Positions 6,137 to 9,138 of a DNA stretch of 9,138 bases are shown here, piece after piece (the stretch's first letter is position 1; every line of letters begins with the position of its first letter). Below the pieces are notes generated by a model. It was not told the DNA's origin, did not search any database, and was given only the letters and a program-made list of their open reading frames with translations. The stretch is from Comamonadaceae bacterium. GTDB lineage: Bacteria; Pseudomonadota; Gammaproteobacteria; Burkholderiales; Burkholderiaceae_C. The translations under genes were made by a program, and so were the position numbers. The stretch is taken from the NCBI GenBank assembly GCA_947374485.1, contig CANCCF010000163.1, positions 1 through 9,138 on the forward strand, written 5' to 3'.

Positions 6137-7933
6137 ATGCGTTTTTTGCTGTCACCGCTGCTCGCACTGCTGCTCTGCCTGTGTGCCCTTCCGGTCTGGG
6201 CCGCACATGGCTACGCGCTGTGGGACGACTTCAAATACGCGCCCGGCTTTGACCACTTCGACTACGTCAACCCGCAGGCCCCCAAGGGTGGTGAGTTGCG
6301 CCTGGTGAGCAATCTGCGCGTCTCCACATTCGACAAGTACAACCCCTTCACCATCAAAGGCACGGCCCCGGCCTACCTGAGCGGCCTGTTGTTTGACACC
6401 CTGCTCACCGGTTCGCTGGACGAGACGGCCACCGCCTATGGCCTGTTGGCCGACGACGTGCAGGTGGCTCCCGACCGGCTCAGTGCCACCTTCCACCTGC
6501 GCGCCAACGCCCGTTTCCACAATGGCGATGTGGTGCTGGCCCGTGATGTGAAGCACAGTTTTGACACGTTGAACGGCCCCCTGGTCTCGCCCAGCATCCG
6601 CAGCAGCCTCGAGGATGTGGCCGGGGCCGATGTGCTGGACGCGCAAACCGTGCGCTTTCGCTTCAAGAAGCCCAACCGCGAATTGCCGCTCACCGTGGGC
6701 GGCCTGCCGGTGTTCAGCCACCGTTGGGGCGAGGGCAAAGCTTTTGACCAGGTGCTGATGGACACGCCCATTGGCAGCGGCCCCTACAAGATTGGCACTG
6801 TGGTGTTCGGCAAAGACATCACTTATGTGCGCGATGCCAGCTACTGGGCGCGCGACCTGAACGTGCGCCGTGGCACGGCCAATTTTGAGCGCATCACCGT
6901 CAAGATCTACAAGGACAACACCGCCAAGCTGGAGGCGCTCAAGGCTGGCGAGTTCGACCTGATGCGGTTTTTTTCCGCCGGGGACTGGGCGCGCCGCGTC
7001 AACGGCCGCAAGTTCGACAGCGGTGAACTGGTGAAAGCCGAGCTACCGCACCGCCTGCCCACCGGCTTTCAGAGCTATGTGCTCAACACCCGGCGCCCCT
7101 TGCTCAAGGACGTGCGGGTGCGCCAGGCCCTGGGCCTGGCCATGGACTACGAGTGGATGAACCGCCAGATGTTTTACGGTGCCTACCAGCGCGTGCAGGG
7201 TTTGTTTGGCAACACCGACTGCCAGGCCACTGGCGTGCCCGATGCCGCACAATTGGCCCTGCTGACGCCTTGGCGTGGCCAGATACCGGAAGCCAGCTTC
7301 GGCTCCATGGCGCTGGCGCCTCGCACCGATGGCAGCAACAGCCTGCGCGGCAATCTGAGGCAGGCCCAGCAATTGCTGAAAGAGGCGGGCTGGGAATACC
7401 GGGACGGCGCGCTGCGCAACAGCCATAACGAGGTGCTGGAGCTGGAGATGCTCGACAGCAATGAAGGCAGTGCCCGCGTGGTAGGCCCTTGGGCGCGCAA
7501 CCTGGAAAAAATTGGCGTGAAGCTGAACTTTCGCGCCGCTGATTTTTCACTCTACCAGCAGCGGCTGCAAAAGTTCGATTACGACATTGTTTCGCTGGCC
7601 TATGGCGGCACCAACAATCCGGGGCAGGAGTTTGCCGACCTGTTTGGCAGCAAGGCGGCAAGCCAGGAAGACTCCGGCAACCACAGTGGCATCCAGAGCC
7701 CGGCCGTGGATGCGCTGATTACCGACATGGTCAGTGCCCGGTCCAAGGCCGAGCTGTTGCCCGCCTGCCGCGCGCTGGACCGTGTCATTGCCCACAGCCA
7801 CATCCTTATTCCGCAGTGGTCGGCGTCTACCCACCGCATGGTTTACAACGCCTGGCGCCTGGCCCGGCCCGCCACCGTGCCGCCTTATTCGCCGGGCGAG
7901 GGCTGGGCGATTGACACCTGGTGGGCGCGCTGA
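6137..7933 (+). CDS. yejA: Periplasmic peptide-binding protein of a Yej-type ABC importer
   Basis: This encodes 598 residues (E. coli YejA about 604). Residues 1-22 are a clean Sec signal peptide (MRFLLSPLLALLLCLCALPVWA, cleaved before AHGYAL); no lipobox is seen. The mature part opens with the YejA hallmark FDHFDYVNPQAPKGGELRL, followed by STFDKYNPFTIKG and LLFDTLL. It has family 5 binding-protein features, including RFHNGDVVLARDVKHSFDTL and GSGPYKI (213-219). It ends with IDTWWAR, matching YejA's IDTWW. It should capture peptides in the periplasm and pass them to YejB/YejE; in enterobacteria this system imports microcin C and affects antimicrobial peptide sensitivity. The start at 6137 is chosen for the signal peptide; ATG 6110 (nine residues longer) has GGAGG at 12-base spacing and cannot be excluded. 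The stop overlaps the yejB start by one base. Confidence 0.9.
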   Translation: MRFLLSPLLALLLCLCALPVWAAHGYALWDDFKYAPGFDHFDYVNPQAPKGGELRLVSNLRVSTFDKYNPFTIKGTAPAYLSGLLFDTLLTGSLDETATAYGLLADDVQVAPDRLSATFHLRANARFHNGDVVLARDVKHSFDTLNGPLVSPSIRSSLEDVAGADVLDAQTVRFRFKKPNRELPLTVGGLPVFSHRWGEGKAFDQVLMDTPIGSGPYKIGTVVFGKDITYVRDASYWARDLNVRRGTANFERITVKIYKDNTAKLEALKAGEFDLMRFFSAGDWARRVNGRKFDSGELVKAELPHRLPTGFQSYVLNTRRPLLKDVRVRQALGLAMDYEWMNRQMFYGAYQRVQGLFGNTDCQATGVPDAAQLALLTPWRGQIPEASFGSMALAPRTDGSNSLRGNLRQAQQLLKEAGWEYRDGALRNSHNEVLELEMLDSNEGSARVVGPWARNLEKIGVKLNFRAADFSLYQQRLQKFDYDIVSLAYGGTNNPGQEFADLFGSKAASQEDSGNHSGIQSPAVDALITDMVSARSKAELLPACRALDRVIAHSHILIPQWSASTHRMVYNAWRLARPATVPPYSPGEGWAIDTWWAR

Positions 7934-8958
7934 TGGCAGCCTACATTCTCAAGCGCCTGGCGCTGATGCTTCCCACCCTGTTTGGCGTGCTGTTTCTCAC
8001 TTTTGTGGTGGTGCAATTCGTTCCGGGTGGCCCGGTGGAGCAGTACCTGGCCGAGGCCCGGGCAGGCAAGGGCACCAGCGCCGAAGGCGGTTTGAGTTAC
8101 CGCGGCGCGCAGGGTGTGGACCCCAAGCGCATTGAGCAGGCCAAGGCGCTTTATGGCTTTGACAAGCCGGCGCCCGAGCGCTTCTGGCGCATGCTGCAGC
8201 AGTTTGCGCATTTCGATTTGGGCACCAGCTTCTTCCAGAACCGCGCGGTCTCGCAGCTTATTTGGGAAAAGCTGCCGGTGTCCATGAGCCTGGGCCTGTG
8301 GACCTTTTTTCTCAGCTACCTGGTTGCCGTACCGCTGGGTGTTGCCAAGGCGGTGCGCGCAGGCACGCGCTTTGATTTCGTCACCACGCTGCTGATTCTG
8401 GTGGGCTATGCCATTCCCGGTTTTGTATTGGGCGTGGCACTACTGGTGGTGTTTGGCGGCCAGTTGCAGTGGTTTCCCTTGCGCGGCCTGACCTCCAGCA
8501 ACTGGGAGCAGATGGCCTGGGGCGCTCGCATCACCGACTACCTCTGGCACATTGCCATGCCGGTCACGGCCATGGTGCTGGGCAGCTTTGCCGTGACGGC
8601 CATGCTGACCAAGAACGCCTTTCTGGAAGAGATCCGCAAGCAGTATGTCGTCACCGCCCGGGCCAAGGGCCTGTCCGAGCAGCGGGTGCTGTGGAAGCAT
8701 GTGATGCGCAATGCGCTGATTCCCATCGTCACCGGTTTTCCAGCGGCGTTTGTTGGCGCTTTTTTCACCGGCTCGCTCCTGATTGAAACCTTGTTTTCAC
8801 TGGATGGCCTGGGCCTTTTGAGTTACGAGAGCGTGATCCGGCGCGATTACCCGGTGGTGATGGGTACGCTGTTTCTGTTCACCTTGATTGGCCTCGTGAC
8901 CAAGCTGCTGTCCGACCTGTGCTACGTCTGGGTGGACCCGAGGGTGCGTTTTGACTGA
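7933..8958 (+). CDS. yejB: Inner-membrane permease of a Yej-type peptide ABC importer
   Basis: This 341-residue protein closely follows E. coli YejB (about 364 residues). The N-terminal membrane segment is ILKRLALMLPTLFGVLFLTF, followed by VVQFVPGGPVEQYL. The periplasmic region includes YRGAQGVDPKRIEQAKALYG and FDKPAPERFWRML. Further membrane helices lie near residues 95-120, 130-155, 200-220, 255-280 and 305-325. The cytoplasmic EAA-type loop that docks the ATPase reads KQYVVTARAKGLSEQRVLWK (residues 236-255). It ends YVWVDPRVRFD, as in YejB. The start is the ATG at 7933, sharing its A with the yejA stop (TGATG), a sign of translational coupling; a GTG at 7921 would add four residues. The yejE start lies 8 bases inside its end. 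Confidence 0.95.
   Translation: MAAYILKRLALMLPTLFGVLFLTFVVVQFVPGGPVEQYLAEARAGKGTSAEGGLSYRGAQGVDPKRIEQAKALYGFDKPAPERFWRMLQQFAHFDLGTSFFQNRAVSQLIWEKLPVSMSLGLWTFFLSYLVAVPLGVAKAVRAGTRFDFVTTLLILVGYAIPGFVLGVALLVVFGGQLQWFPLRGLTSSNWEQMAWGARITDYLWHIAMPVTAMVLGSFAVTAMLTKNAFLEEIRKQYVVTARAKGLSEQRVLWKHVMRNALIPIVTGFPAAFVGAFFTGSLLIETLFSLDGLGLLSYESVIRRDYPVVMGTLFLFTLIGLVTKLLSDLCYVWVDPRVRFD
8940..8944 (+). promoter_or_regulatory. Ribosome binding site GAGGG that sets a TTG start for yejE
   Basis: GAGGG lies 6 bases before the TTG at 8951, within the last codons of yejB. No ATG or GTG is available nearby in the yejE frame, so this site and the family-like N-terminus together support the TTG start. Confidence 0.7.
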
Positions 8959-9138
8959 GCCTACCGAATCCCTGTCACCCACGCGCCGCGCCTGGCTGCG
9001 TTTCAAACGCAACCGACTGGGCTTTGTGAGTCTGGTGATTTTCTGCGCTTTGGTGCTGCTGAGTCTGGCCGCTGAGTTGGTCTCCAACGACCGGCCGCTG
9101 GTGGTGGTGTACCAGGGCCAGGCCTATTGGCCCATGTT
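8951..9138 (+). CDS. yejE: Second inner-membrane permease of the Yej importer, N-terminal part (cut by the right edge)
   Basis: The first 62 codons are present. After a short polar lead (TEPTESLSPTRRA) they read WLRFKRNRLGFVSLVIFCAL, one membrane helix (about residues 24-42), then AELVSNDRPLVVVYQGQAYW. E. coli YejE begins in the same manner (WARFRHNRRGYWSLWIF ... SELIANDKPLLVRYDGSWYF), so identification is firm despite truncation. The start is a TTG at 8951, overlapping the yejB stop by 8 bases, with GAGGG 6 bases upstream. It should pair with YejB to form the membrane channel, and yejF (the ATPase) would be expected next. Confidence 0.9.
   Translation, partial: MTEPTESLSPTRRAWLRFKRNRLGFVSLVIFCALVLLSLAAELVSNDRPLVVVYQGQAYWPM

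Noticed and set aside
1..9138. CRISPR arrays, tRNA or rRNA genes, transposons, phage genes, toxin-antitoxin or defence modules
   Set aside because: None seen. There are no spaced direct repeats, no terminal inverted repeats around a transposase, and all sizeable gaps are accounted for by promoters or a terminator.

Overview
The window (about 60% or more G+C by eye, codon use strongly biased to G/C at third positions) reads as ordinary chromosome of a Gram-negative bacterium. Protein style and gene content (Yej-type peptide importer, flagellar FlaG, NfeD/SPFH pair, a large wing-domain amino acid decarboxylase) suggest a betaproteobacterium of the Burkholderiales, probably Comamonadaceae-like. 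That placement is inference; no rRNA or other marker is present. Coding density is very high and no gap exceeds about 135 bases. I see no tRNA, rRNA, CRISPR array, insertion sequence or phage gene.

Layout. (1) 1-558, minus strand: a short NfeD-type membrane protein (130-558) followed by the first 31 codons of an SPFH/stomatin-like protein (1-95, cut by the window edge), a classic membrane-microdomain pair. (2) 559-691: a divergent regulatory gap with two 11-bp palindromes. (3) 692-4714, plus strand: a 759-residue PLP-dependent lysine/arginine/ornithine decarboxylase, then after 16 bases a 401-residue TPR-like plus ATP-grasp protein, then a FlaG-family flagellar protein with its own sigma-28-like promoter just upstream. 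(4) 4720-4751: a hairpin with A and T tracts that can serve as a terminator for both converging transcripts. (5) 4764-6080, minus strand: a 438-residue Rossmann/SDR-like protein that I believe belongs to the FabMG-type enoyl-ACP reductase family. (6) 6081-6136: a 56-base divergent gap. (7) 6137-9138, plus strand: yejA, yejB and the start of yejE, a tightly overlapping operon for an ABC peptide importer (periplasmic binding protein and two permeases). The yejF ATPase is expected just beyond the right edge.

How they work together. The Yej genes form one transport machine. The NfeD and SPFH proteins probably act together in the inner membrane. The decarboxylase and ATP-grasp gene are probably co-transcribed, which makes a decarboxylation-then-ligation or amine-related pathway worth testing, though nothing in the sequence proves it. 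FlaG seems to be a flagellar gene placed behind this pair but read from its own late-flagellar promoter.

Most notable signals: the sigma-28-like promoter whose predicted transcription start falls on the flaG ATG; a perfect five-tract G-quadruplex motif inside flaG; the decarboxylase/ATP-grasp pairing; and the unusual Tyr/Lys spacing in the FabMG-like protein. I do not see a clearly new multi-gene system.
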